In this document: one piece after another, positions 1-10,857 of the stretch
Numbering within the stretch: the stretch's first letter is position 1
Layout: every line of letters begins with the position of its first letter
Program-made: the position numbers and the translations under genes
NCBI GenBank assembly: GCA_017590115.1
Contig: JAGGNK010011114.1
Location: 2,595,733-2,659,732 of the forward strand
Direction of reading: 5' to 3'
From: Montifringilla adamsi
Taxonomy: Eukaryota > Chordata > Aves > Passeriformes > Passeridae
Length of the DNA stretch: 64,000 bases
Notes under the pieces: model-generated
What the model was told of the DNA's origin: nothing
Database searches by the model: none
Seen by the model: only the letters and a program-made list of their open reading frames with translations

Positions 1-1240
1 TGACCATTCTTTCTACACTGAAATTGGGGTTTTCTGTTCAAGAAAATAGCCATGCCGTGCTGTTTTATGCACAGACAGAGCACACAGCCCCTATTCCCAC
101 CGGGTGTATCCACTCTCAGGGAGCACTTGGTTGTCAGAAGACAGCTTTATAAGACAACCCACCAGTCTTAGGAGGCTGATCTTGCACATGTGTTTCTCCC
201 CTTTGAAGTCTGTGATCAAGAGTTCATATGCACCAGACAGTTTTCTTAAACCAGGGAGCCAAGTGCTTGACAATGGGAGCCAGACCATTTAGAGCAAAAG
301 GCTTTTAAAAAGCCAACCTTTCTGGCACCAGCGTTTTTAATGTGTGTTCTGCAGGCCCTTGGGGAGTCAGAAGCCTGTTCCTCAGGGTTTATGAGCAGAA
401 AAAAAAAATTAAAAAGCAAATCTGTTGTCAGGAGACTTGAATCTATGTATTTTTAAGCTTTGCAAATAGGTTCAAAACTAATTATCTGATAAACTTACCT
501 GGGCCAGAGCAGCTCATGCAGAATTGTTACTCTTTGTTCCTCCATCAAACACCTTTGGAAGATGCTGTTTTTCAGTTTGGGCTCTCTCAGCATGCTTCCT
601 TCCCTCCTCTTTTAAAAGGAAAGGTTTCTTTTCAAACTGGTCAGTCCATTTGATTTTCTGCTTCAGAAATCATCTTGGTTGTGCTCATCAGAAAATCCAC
701 TGCTGTTAAGTGGAAATAAACCCTTCAGAGTTAGCAAATCTTCAGGGTATTTCTCCTGACAAGCCATACCTGATTGCTGGTAGATGGTTTGTGTTGAGCC
801 ATCCTTTTTCATCCTGCTTGCTTTCAGTTGATATGTCTTTTGTCACCTCTTAAAAATTAAAAAGAGCATTCATCATAAAGAAATTAAAAATTAGAGCATT
901 AATAGAGCAATGCAGGTCAGCCCAATTCTGTCATACATCTTGTTTGTGGCAGTATTTTGCTAAGCTGCTCTTAAGGTATTTAGGATATTGCAAGAGATTT
1001 GGAATAAAAAATACAATGTCATGTATATTAATTGTAATATCTTGTTTTTTTTTCTCATGGATTATTGTCATAAACTATGTGAAATATATTCAGTTTCTCA
1101 AGGGAAGTTAATTAACCTGCTCATTTGGGGGTTTTTCACCAGTTATTGCCTTTGTGTAGCTGAAAGAGCAGAGCTTTATATGTGTCTAAAGAAATTAGTA
1201 GCTACAGCTTTAGGAAACTATTTCAACTCTTTGGGATTAA

Positions 1241-1385
1241 TCAGAATGACCTGGGTTGAAAGAGACCTTTAAGATCTTCCAATTACAAGCCCTTGCTATA
1301 GTTAGGGATAATTTCCACTATCCCAGGTTGTCCAAAGGCCCATCCAGCCAGGCTTTGAACACTTCATGGTATGATGAACTGAGTG
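1241..1385 (-). mobile_element. CR1 LINE 3'-end fragment, 5'-truncated
   Basis: Read on the + strand, the motifs CAGAATGACCTGGGTTGAAA, GAGACCTTTAAGATC, TCCCAGGTTGTCCAAAGGCC and CCATCCAGCCAGGCTTTGAA follow in the order expected of the antisense 3' end of an avian CR1 retrotransposon. The copy is diverged and lacks the reverse transcriptase. 5' truncation is the usual state of CR1 copies. It sits in an EPHA3 intron, antisense to the gene. Confidence 0.85.
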
Positions 1386-3565
1386 GAAATTTTTTAGAAA
1401 CAGTATTTGGAATAGAATTGTATTTTTTGCAAAAAAATTTAGAACTTTATTATGAAGCCCCAGTCAATATTTATTCATTCAAAATATTTAAAAGACACAA
1501 AATCTTCTTTCAGAGGGAGACCATATGGAATTTTTAGGCATTTATTTTATGGTAAGGCATAACATTTTATGTTAAGTTAATGGCACTAAATGACACCTCA
1601 GTTTAGTTCATCCATATAATGCTGTGCTGAATTTTAAGTGTCTCATCCATCAAAGTGCATAAATAACAAAGCCATGTTTTTTTCCTTGCACAAACCCTAT
1701 TCTTGTTTCCTCCTTGTCTTTGTTCACATAATCATGTTCTCTTGAAGAAGTATCTTGTTTTATGAAGGTACAGAAGAAAGCCATCTCTTAAATACCTATT
1801 AATTCTTTCAACTAAATATGTACCTTACAATTAAATCACGTACTCTTTATTAAGATGGAGTCTTCTGCAAACAGTGAATGAAATTCAGCTGCAGGCTCAT
1901 GTTGCTAAAAGAGATTTGCTTCTGCCATCATAGGAATTGTGTGGTTACAGCCAACACAGAACTCTGCACTTTGAGGCTGAAAAAGTGCATTATATTCAAA
2001 TGCACTTTGTTGCTTTTGAACTCTCATTATTCTGGCTTTAAGTGCAGGTAGGCTATGAATACTCCACACGACTTGTAGGAAATGTCATATCCATGCAGAG
2101 CTCACTTCTGGCAATAAGGGAAGCTGTATCAAGACTGTGGCCTCCTCCCGAAATGTGTACTCAGGTTTTGGCCTCTCAAGTGCACATGAAACTGATGAAA
2201 AAAATATTTTTCCTTCTATAATATAAGCACTTCCTGTGCTTATCTGGAAAAGGGCAAACCATTCACCCTTCCTGGTATCAATTTCAAATGTCTCCAAAAT
2301 ACGGTTTTTGTAAAACAAAGTGTAAAATGATAAAATGTCACTTGCAAATGAGACACTAACAGCAGCAGGATTTGCCTCCCAGCAAAGGTTGTGTCTGGTA
2401 AACTATGCAGAAATATATGCAGAAATATTCAGGAAGAAATTGCTTTGTGCATCCAAGTTCAAATTTATCCTCAGAGTGTTTGGTTGAAGTTCTGCTTGGC
2501 AAGGACTGACTCTCCTTTCTGTGTATTCCTTCTGCTTATGGCAGCTCTAGTGCTGTATCTCTGAAGTTTTGCTTTATCCCCCAGAAAGATAAACTCAGGC
2601 TTTTATGTGGTGTTGCACTGATTTGATTACTACTAACATAAAAAATGACTTACAAACTATGTGTGTAAAAAGCTTCCCATAAACTGATATACCATGACAT
2701 CCTCCATACCATTGTTTTAAAGGTTTATTTTCCGAGTTCCAATGTGGATTATTAACAGACAGGGCCATGACTGTGTTTTCCCTTGCACGTATGTATCTGC
2801 ACCAGAAGGAAATGTTTGCATTTCATAAAAGCAGCCTGAAGGGAGATCAAAATGAATGTCCAGTCATAGCATACACAAAAGATGTTGTGTTTTAAAGACA
2901 AGATTATTATGTCTTTGAAATTAATATAGTTGCCTACATCCAAGTGAATTACAAGATAAGGAAAGCCTGCAAATTATAATACTAGGCCTTTGTTAGTTCA
3001 AAAATAAATAATTTTGCACAAGCCTGTTAGCTCTTTACAGTGTCTTCCTGTAAATTTGCTCCCCTGAATTTAGAACAGAGAACTTTTGGAGAAATAATGG
3101 GAAACTCTGAGGAGGTCCAATGCTGATTCCCTTTTTATTTTTACTGTGCAAAGAAAACGGGCCATGGTCTACATTTTTATAGTCATTCTATGAAGACTGG
3201 GTCCAGCTTACCCTATCTGAGGTTTAGATTCTGGATGGTAACTTTTAGGCACAGGCTCAGCTGCTTTTTCTGTTTTCTTAATTTTTTTTTTTTTCTTTTT
3301 TCCTTTCACTGTGATTTCTCACGAGCATAATGTTGAATTCCACATGGAGATTCTGGCAATTTCCCTAACCACGGCGTAAATGTTTCTGTTTCTCTGTATC
3401 AAAGTGCTGCCAAGAACAGGGCACTTAGGCTTCTTTAGCACCAAAGTGAGCGGTTTCTGATGTTCACCTACTAACCTAGAATAGCCTGACTCTGTTCCTG
3501 CAGACAGCAGAGCAAACACACCAAAACAGCTCCAGCCTCTTGAACTTTACACGTGGAGGTGAAAT

Positions 3566-3790
3566 GGCAACGAGCGCGTTGGGTGTTTTCCAAGCCCTGA
3601 GCTCGTGCGTTGGTGGTTTCCGAGCCCTGAGTGTTGTCAGAGGGAAGATGTCAGCCCCTCACCAGCTAATGCAATGCCATGAAAGATGGTGAGGATTAGG
3701 TGAGATGCCCTGCATCCGGCGTGCCTGCGCCGGGCTCCCGCTTTCGGCCCGGCGGGATTCAATGGCTGCAGTGTTCTGCGCGGTGCTCAA
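3566..3790. other. CpG-rich patch in intron with a 31-bp imperfect tandem pair
   Basis: CpG dinucleotides are dense here, especially around 3716-3785 (CATCCGGCGTGCCTGCGCCG and CTTTCGGCCCGGCGGG), against a CpG-poor background. At 3576 and 3607 a unit starting GCGTTGG and ending GAGCCCTGAG or AAGCCCTGAG is repeated with a 31-bp period. It is too short for a classical CpG island. It may be an intronic regulatory element, an alternative promoter or a relic of a GC-rich repeat; the sequence alone does not decide. Confidence 0.5.
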
Positions 3791-3909
3791 AGGAAGAGGA
3801 CATCACGTGGGATCCCCACCACCTCCAGAGGGAAAAAAACTTCATGGTGGGGAACCTAAACAATTGAGATTCTCACAGTTTCCCACATGTGTGGCTGCTG
3901 GCCAAGAGG

Positions 3910-3931
3910 TTTTTTTTTTTTTTTTTTTTTT
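3910..3931. repeat. Poly(T) run, 22 bp
   Basis: A pure run of T. It could be the antisense A-tail of an old retroposed copy, but no element is recognisable beside it. Confidence 0.9.
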
Positions 3932-4824
3932 CCCTGAGACAGTTCCAGCTGCCATATTTAGGAAGCCAAAAATGCTCTTTTGGTGCAAGATGGCTTTAGT
4001 AAAATAAGCAGTACCTCAGGCCCCAAATGCATGCTTAGATGTTAAGATTATGTGCTTGCAGTGGGACAGAGACGTACTTTTATCAGGATTAGCTTTTTAC
4101 ACAGTGTGAAGTGTATCCAAACTTACCAAATTACAAACCAGCCCTCCTCTAATTTGATATAAAAAACGTTATGTCAGACATAGGTGACTCTTAAGCAGAG
4201 AGGGGTTATGAACATAGTCCAGGATTGAGTTCGGTGTGGCTTTGTCCAAATGAGGATGGACACAACTATCTCATAGTTTTTATAGCATAATAGAAAAAAC
4301 AGCTAAATCTGCCTTTTTGCTGAGCTGAGGAGCCCGAGTGGGGTTTCTCTTCTGACTGTTACAGAGGTAACACTGTCTTGTAAAATGTGAGGCAGTAAAA
4401 CCTGCATCCTGCAACAGCTCTGCAGGGCCCTAAAATGTCTAAGTTGGCCTGTTACAACTTCCAGTTCAGTGCAGTAGGCAAATCTGATTTATATTTTTTT
4501 TAAATAATCTTTTAATAATTTTCTTATTGTATTACAGACCACGGACAAAATGATGCAAAACCTTTTAATAAAATATCATAAACTCAGCATGTCTAGTATT
4601 TTATTTACAGCAGAATACCATAGCAAATCTGATGATTTAAAGTATCTTGTTAAAAGGTGATTGAAAATGAATGTTTGCACAAGCATTTGCTAGGCTATAA
4701 ATATTGAAAAATAGACCAGTCATCCCCAGGACATTTGTAGTAATGTAGTACCAACCACCTCCTTTGTTTGTTTTTTTTTTTTAGGGTGTGGTTTTAATCT
4801 GATAATGTCTTTTTTCAAAAGCAG

Positions 4825-4984
4825 GAACAAGAGACAAGCTATACAATTCTGAGAGCCAGGGGCACCAATGTGACCATCAGTGGCCTCAAGCCTGACACCA
4901 CCTATGTCTTCCAAATCCGAGCCAGGACTGCAGCTGGATATGGCACCAGCAGCCGCAAGTTTGAGTTTGAGACCAGCCCAGACT
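4825..4984 (+). CDS. EPHA3: EPHA3 exon: end of second fibronectin III domain (residues 1-53 of the window protein)
   Basis: The exon encodes [20 protein letters not shown] and then a stretch ending [10 protein letters not shown], the last strands of the membrane-proximal FN3 domain outside the cell. NVT at residues 15-17 is an N-glycosylation sequon. The [12 protein letters not shown] segment is the typical late FN3 strand pair of EphA receptors. The acceptor is AAAAGCAG before 4825 and the donor GTATGT begins at 4985. The exon is 160 bp, enters in phase 0 and leaves one base (T) that is completed as Ser by the next exon. By order it corresponds to exon 7 of the human gene. Reading through the donor stays open for 16 codons (see findings). 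Confidence 0.95.
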
Positions 4985-6444
4985 GTATGTATTTGTTCAA
5001 AAGGTTTTTTGCTGACATCCTGCCCAGTTCCTGACTGATCTCAATGGCTGCTTTCACTCCTCTAGCTGAGGAAATGTGTCTCATAACTATTTATGATGTG
5101 TCTGTCTTGGTAGCGTTGCTGGGTGACTTTATGTTTTATCATTAAACTTGAAACAGGCTGTAAAGAAAGTTCTATCCCAGAACTATCACAGGTGGTGTTT
5201 TCTTCCATTCCCTACCCTACTTCTACCTCAGGCCAGGATTGATGCCTTGCTAGACCGTGGCTCTTGCTGAGGGAGGATAGAAAAACAAAGAGTAGTGTCA
5301 AGCCAAATCTTTCACCCTGATTCTGTGTATATTTGAGACATGTTATGTATTTCATCCCCACTTCTTCCTTCTCCACCCCAGCTTTTATTCTGAAAGGCAA
5401 ACAAGCTTCATGTTAAAAAAAAAAAAAAAGTCATGAATTGCTGTTATGGTGACTTGCAGCTTTGGTGTTCTAGTTGAAACTAGAACTCAAGTTAGGACAA
5501 CTACAGCAGGAAGAAGGAAACAATCAGTTGCACAGATTAAAAAATTAACAGTTTAGAGGTTAATGAGTTTTCTCTGCAAAGTAATGTTACCAAAAGAAGG
5601 GGGAATTGAAAAAGTAGAAATGTGGAAGGAGACAGGGGTGCACATCTCAATAATAAGCATAAAAATTACCCAGATGACCAACAAATGGCACAAGTTTGTT
5701 CTTGTGTTACCCAGCTGTCACAACTGGGTGTCCTGTGGGTGTGTAACAGGCAGGGATGGGAATGGTGGGACCCTAAAGAGAGGCTCTCCCACCTGTGTGG
5801 GCCAGGAGTGGTAGCTGCAGACTGGTCCTCACACCAAAGGTCTAAAGCCATCCTGTCATTTTGGCACAGTCTGAAGTTCCATGCTCAGGGACCACAGGGA
5901 GATACCCAAAATAAGGCAGAAAATAGCCCTTATTTTCTCTGTAGACATCTGTGCCTGCATGCCCTGGCTTGCCACAACCTTCATGTGGATATTGTCAGGC
6001 TTAACTGGGAAACTTAAGCTCCTAAGAACACTTTCCATCATACAGAAGGGGAAAGGAAGGTGATGATTATGGGATTTCATGCCAAGAAAATGTTCCTTAC
6101 TGAGCATGACATGAAGTATGTATGGCATACATGACATGTATGTTTGTATTTATGTATAAGTTTATGTATTAGCACCAGTTTGCCAGCAGTTGCTACAATT
6201 AGCAAAAGTAAATTGAGAGCAGCAGAAACAGCTTTGGTAAATTGGCAAAGATGGCTGGAGTATGAAGTTTTCTTTCCTTGTATTTATTTGTTTGATGAAA
6301 AATTATGTTCTGGATTCAGCATCTACCAGGAGACCAAATGCTATATAATGATGCCTATCCCCTAAGTGCGTGCAAATTCTGATGTCACCAATGAGATGTG
6401 TGTGTGTGTGAGGTTATTTAGATGTTTTTGTGTTGCCTTTGCAG
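4985..6444 (+). other. EPHA3: EPHA3 intron (1460 bp)
   Basis: This phase-1 intron runs from GTATGT to TTTGCAG. Its first 50 bases stay open in the coding frame until TGA at 5032-5034, and an ATTAAA lies at 5141-5146. It also has a 15-A run at 5415-5429. The longest open frame here (131 codons, 5622-6014 plus stop) has no recognisable domain and looks like chance. Confidence 0.85.
5141..5146 (+). terminator. EPHA3: Candidate intronic poly(A) signal (ATTAAA)
   Basis: ATTAAA is the most common variant of the vertebrate poly(A) hexamer. It lies about 107 bases after the in-frame stop reached by reading through the exon donor at 4984/4985. A GT-rich stretch (GGTGGTGTTTTCTT, about 5191-5204) follows at a distance typical of a downstream element. 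It could end a short mRNA for a secreted receptor. This is inference from sequence only. Confidence 0.35.
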
Positions 6445-6547
6445 CCTTCTCCATCTCCAGTGAGAACAGCCAGGTGGTGCTGATTGCCATTTCAGCAGCA
6501 GTGGCCATCATTCTGCTCACTGTGGTGGTGTATGTCTTGATTGGGAG
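6445..6547 (+). CDS. EPHA3: EPHA3 exon: transmembrane helix (residues 54-88)
   Basis: The exon encodes SFSISSENSQ, then the hydrophobic run VVLIAISAAVAIILLTVVVY, then VLIG and the start of Arg88. The helix spans about residues 64-86 and carries the receptor through the plasma membrane; the basic residues follow in the next exon as a stop-transfer signal. The exon is 103 bp, with acceptor TTTGCAG and donor GTGAGT. Phase is 1 in and 2 out. The sequence agrees closely with remembered EPHA3 (SFSISGESSQVVMIAISAAV in human). Confidence 0.96.
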
Positions 6548-6996
6548 GTGAGTCTGGTGTGTGATTTGCACATTTCCTCCTGTTGCCACGTCCCAGGGGG
6601 GCCCTGGTGACAGTGGCACATGGGGTGTCATGGTGTGGCTGCTTTCTAACCCTTTGTCTGCTGCCCAGGAGCTCCAAGACCTGCTCGCAGTCAGTAATGA
6701 GCCTGCTCACGTTAGCAGCCCAAATCATGCCGCAGTTGTTAAAAAATGCTATAAACACTTTCTCAGGCAATTGTAAAATTAAACTGTAGGGGTCAAAAAT
6801 CAACAAATCCTCTCATTAGCCAATTTCCTCAAATTCCCTGAGAACATCACATGCCTCTATAGGGCACAGAGAATGTAAATATCATTAAACTTTCAAACAG
6901 GCATTTAATTGTGCAGGGAAAACATTCTATTCTGTTTCCACCTGCAGTTAACACATAAAATTCTCTGTATTAATTTTTTTTTCTCTTTGCTTGTAG
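6548..6996 (+). other. EPHA3: EPHA3 intron (449 bp)
   Basis: This is the shortest intron in the window, GTGAGT to CTTGTAG, with a T-rich tract before the acceptor. No repeat or other feature is seen. Confidence 0.9.
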
Positions 6997-7064
6997 ATTC
7001 TGTGGATACAAAAAGTCTAAACATGGCACTGATGAGAAAAGGCTGCATTTTGGGAATGGCCATT
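6997..7064 (+). CDS. EPHA3: EPHA3 exon: intracellular juxtamembrane start (residues 88-111)
   Basis: This 68-bp exon completes Arg88 and encodes FCGYKKSKHGTDEKRLHFGN plus GH, a basic segment just inside the membrane. The acceptor is TTGTAG and the donor GTAAGT. Phase is 2 in and 1 out, with the last T joining TG of the next exon as Leu. As I recall it, human EPHA3 reads FCGYKSKHG, so this copy has one more Lys (codons 7010-7015). Confidence 0.93.
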
Positions 7065-10000
7065 GTAAGTTACTGAAGCCTTTTAATGCTTTCAGATCAG
7101 TTGAATTCCTCCCCTAGGTAACTGATATTTTTCAATTAAAAAAAAAAAAAGAGCCATACCTCACTTAAACCAAGGTGAAATTAGGAAGAGAATTATCCCT
7201 TCTCTTATGGGTAAGGAGATTTTCCCCAAACAATTATTCTTTGTTTCAACTTCTTTCATCTGTGTTCAGGTTAGTAATGAGCAAAACATCTCTGTCGATG
7301 TTCAAACAATGTATGTGGTTGGAATTGTGATATTGATCCTGCTGTGCAGCGCTGAAATCCAGAGTACAACTGCAACTTCCTCATTCTATTAAGTCTAAGA
7401 AATATATTTTCCTTTCCCAAAGCAAAATATAAATAAATAAATTAAACACATCTTGATGAACACTAAAGCTGCTGTGAAAATTGCTTGCTTGACAAAGTTC
7501 ACCCACAAATAATAGTAATAATCTGTTTCTGGATCCTCTTTGCAATGTACTTAGTTTTGTTGCACTTTTCCACAGCAGAGCTGTGGATGCTGAAGGTTGG
7601 CTCACAGGCAAAGCTCCATTCATACACCCTTTAAAACAGGAAAAAAATTAGTTTTGGAGCAGGAGAAGCTGAGGGGAGAAGAAGGTGATAGCCTAATTCC
7701 TGATCAGGAATGGGAGGATTACTTTGTTGGTTTTTCATTTAATCACTGTACTTTGGATGTTATATCCTTACAGGCAAAGGTAATGCCCCTCATAGACACC
7801 AAGACAAGAAAATCCTTTTTTTTTCACCCACAAAATTGTTGATGTCTAATGAGGCTTTGTTTAATAAGAAGCAGTAGTTCCTCTTTTTTAGCTCCTCAGC
7901 TCCAAATGAGTGTCCTGCTACCCCGTGCAAACCATGGTTGAACCAATGTCTTTCTGTTGTTTGGCATGTTGTAACATTAATATCTGTGGGGGTTTTTGCA
8001 CACAACATTGGCACTCTGCTGTTTGCAAGAAAAGAGCTGCTGGTACCATAATCAGGTGGCCCCTCCCCAAACATTAATGAATTAACATTTTAATTTATGA
8101 ATTAACATTTCCAGCTACTGCAGGGATTTACCTGCAGTAGCTGGAAATTAGAGCTGCTTCCCAACCCTCGTGACAATGGAATAACTGTTCTCTGACTGTT
8201 CAAATTATTATTCTTTAAAGTTTCCTGCCTCTCCTTATCTCCAGAGAGCCAAGAGTATGAATATCCATGATTTCTGTCTCCCTGTCAGGGGATACACAGA
8301 CTGCAGCCCAACAACTGCTAACCAACTATTCTCAAAAAAATCTCTAAGGTTACATGTGGCCCATAGAATTAATGCTTCATCATCCAAATTTAATGAGGTT
8401 ATAAAATAAAAGCAGCCAGTAAAATAAGTGTCACAGACAAATAACAGGTCAGAATTTGCTCTCCTTACTCCCACACAATGGAAAGTTGCAATCACTATTC
8501 TTAAACATGGCAGTGCTGTTAAATTCCTGCGGATTAAATTGCTTTTAATTTGGCTTTAGATATTTATGTACTGTTTTCTGAGTAGTGTCATGCTGATTCA
8601 CTATGCAGTAAGACCAGAGCCAATCATGGGCCTGGTATGTCTGTTAGAAGTTCTTGAAAATTACTTATTATAGATTTTGCAGATATTTATCTGTTAGAAT
8701 TTGTAAGTATGCATGTGTGTGGTTGTTGAAACTTTTAATCTTGCCAAATTACTCATTCGCAATTAGTAAGAAAATTGCTCCTATGAACTAAAAAAGGACA
8801 AAGTAACTTCCATGGCTGTTGTAAACTTTCAGCATCTTATACACAGCAGCTGGTTTATTTCAGTCAGTTTACTCTGAATTACTTTTAAAAAGGCTCCAGC
8901 CATGAGCTATTCCCTGCAGCCTTATTACAAATCCTATAATATTACTTCAAAGGAACAAAAATGTTTCACCTCCTCAGATCCTCTCCCTTTGCCTCCTCTG
9001 GCTGGGCCTTTTTATTTTTTTGCTACCTTTAGGGCAATTTGTGCTGTTAAAATGAAAATGTAAATTATTATGTTTGCACAGAATGAGCTGTAAAGTAGTG
9101 CAGCTTAACACATGTGCACGTGTTTATTATCTGTATTTCATGACAGAACCCAGTTACTGCTCAGGCTGCCCTTAATTATTGGTGTGAAGGGATTATTCTC
9201 CTTGCAGCCACCATCACCTGATCTTGGGAACCTCTGGGGTCAGCATTAAAAATCCCAAGCCAAAACCCCCACGGTGCAGAAGCTTTTAATTGTTATTTTT
9301 ATTGGGGATGTGAGGGGGCCTGTAATGTACATTCAGCGTGGACGGGAAGGAGCATTTACAAGGCTTTTAACCAACAGCAATATACAGCCAATTACTTTTT
9401 GTTTTACTTGCAGGTAATTCTGTAATCATCAGGCTCTTGAAGGAAACACAGTTGGCTTTTAATGCTGTGCACACGCAGCCCTTGTGTTGGGAGCATGGCT
9501 CTTACTTTGCTTTGTTTTCAAGGCAATTAGCTTGGGAACTCAGTTTTATCATTTTTTTTTTATTTGTTGCTGCGTTACCCAGTTATCATAACTGGTATTA
9601 TTGTATTCTGAGGCCAATAAATCCCCATAAAATTGATTTTTTTCCCTTTTTTGCATACACTTTTGCATTGTTTGATAAAAAAATTTTATGCTCTCACCAT
9701 CCAAAGGTTGTTTTCCCCCATCTTTGCAACCCCAGCAATAAAAAGGTTTAACTATTTTAGCAGTGAAAAAATTGCTGCAGTATAATAATGCTAAGCTTGA
9801 AAGGATATTACTGAGTGGGCTAGAGCAGTATTTGTTGAAGGAGTTAATATCTTTTACAAGACCTATTGGTGCAGTTAGGGAAAGCTGGAATACATGTCTG
9901 GGAATGTGGTGTTTGTGTCAGAAGCAGAAAACTTCAAGCTGGGTATTTCACTTTTTGTTAATAAAACATATTCCTGTTGTAAAGTGAGTACAGCAGAGGC

Positions 10001-10731
10001 AGGCACAGAAGGGACTGGGTGCAAACACAAGCAAGGCTTTGAGCTGGGCAGGGGGAAGGGCTGTGCTTGGCTTTCAGCATTTTTGTTGGAGGCAAAGGTT
10101 GGGAATGATCTCTTCCAGCAATCCCTAGCCAAGAAACTCTAGAGGTGGCCAAAATAATAGCAGGGATGTATGGGGAGCAAAGCTCTAGAACCAGCCTTTA
10201 TTCAGAACAATTATTTGCCATCCTTGAATGTTCTAGCAGAGAGATTGAGGCAGGGGTGAGTTTTTTTAATGTATAAGTTTCTTTATTATGCATATTGTTG
10301 ATGGATTTAGGAAAAAAAAAAAAAAGCTGGAGTTAATCTGATTTCTTAATATATTCCTAAGAACTTTTCAGGTTGACTACAGCAACACATTTTGTTCCTT
10401 GCCCCTTTTTTGTTACTTTGGAAGGGTCAATTTAAGGCAGCATCTAAATGTAGCAGCCTGGGAGGAGTGAATGCTATTTTAATATTAGAAAAGCAGTTAA
10501 ATACTACAAGTGCAGATATTTGAAATGGTTTGTCACACTTCTCTGCACTACATTAGTGTCTGGTTTCATGCTGTACAAAGAGTCTGAACACCCACAAAAA
10601 CCGGTTTGAAGAATTTCCTTCTTCAAAGGAAATTCTTTCCTTCCTTTTCCTTCTATTGATTTGGTTTCTGTTGTCTCAGGAGTTTTTTGAAGTCTAAGTA
10701 ACATTTTCTCTCTGAATTTGTTTTTACACAG
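7065..10731 (+). other. EPHA3: EPHA3 intron (3667 bp)
   Basis: The intron is AT-rich. It holds a perfect 18-bp hairpin at 8106-8148 preceded by a 14-bp direct repeat, and a 10-bp inverted repeat (GAATTTCCTT / AAGGAAATTC, 10611-10635) about 100 bases before the acceptor. No exon or known transposon is recognised. Confidence 0.85.
8077..8148. repeat. Perfect 18-bp inverted repeat with abutting 14-bp direct repeats
   Basis: The arms ATTTCCAGCTACTGCAGG (8107-8124) and CCTGCAGTAGCTGGAAAT (8131-8148) are exact reverse complements separated by six bases (GATTTA). Just before them ATGAATTAACATTT occurs twice, at 8077-8090 and 8097-8110, with a 20-bp period. The structure would form a stable hairpin in RNA or a cruciform in DNA. 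It is shorter than a usual microRNA precursor, and no transposon family is recognised. Confidence 0.8.
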
Positions 10732-10857
10732 TGAAGCTCCCAGGTCTGAGAACTTACGTAGATCCACACACGTATGAGGATCCCAACCAAGCTGTGCATG
10801 AATTTGCCAAGGAACTGGATGCTTCCAATATATCCATTGATAAAGTAGTTGGAGCAG
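10732..10857 (+). CDS. EPHA3: EPHA3 exon: juxtamembrane tyrosines and start of kinase (residues 111-153)
   Basis: The exon encodes [20 protein letters not shown], then [20 protein letters not shown], then GA and the first base of Gly153. Tyr119 and Tyr125 are the two conserved juxtamembrane sites (Tyr596 and Tyr602 of EPHA3). Unphosphorylated they hold the kinase inactive; phosphorylated they release it and bind SH2 proteins. VVGAG begins the glycine-rich loop. The exon is 126 bp, with acceptor TTTACACAG and donor GTAACA, a weaker donor than its neighbours. Phase is 1 in and 1 out. Confidence 0.96.

Larger units (their letters stand above)
1..4824 (+). other. EPHA3: EPHA3 intron upstream of the first exon in the window (partial)
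   Basis: No coding exon is supported here. The stretch ends in a pyrimidine-rich tract and a CAG acceptor at 4822-4824. It holds a CR1 fragment (about 1241-1385), a CpG-rich patch (3566-3790), a 22-T run (3910-3931) and otherwise AT-rich unique sequence. The short open frames here show no family resemblance. Confidence 0.85.
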
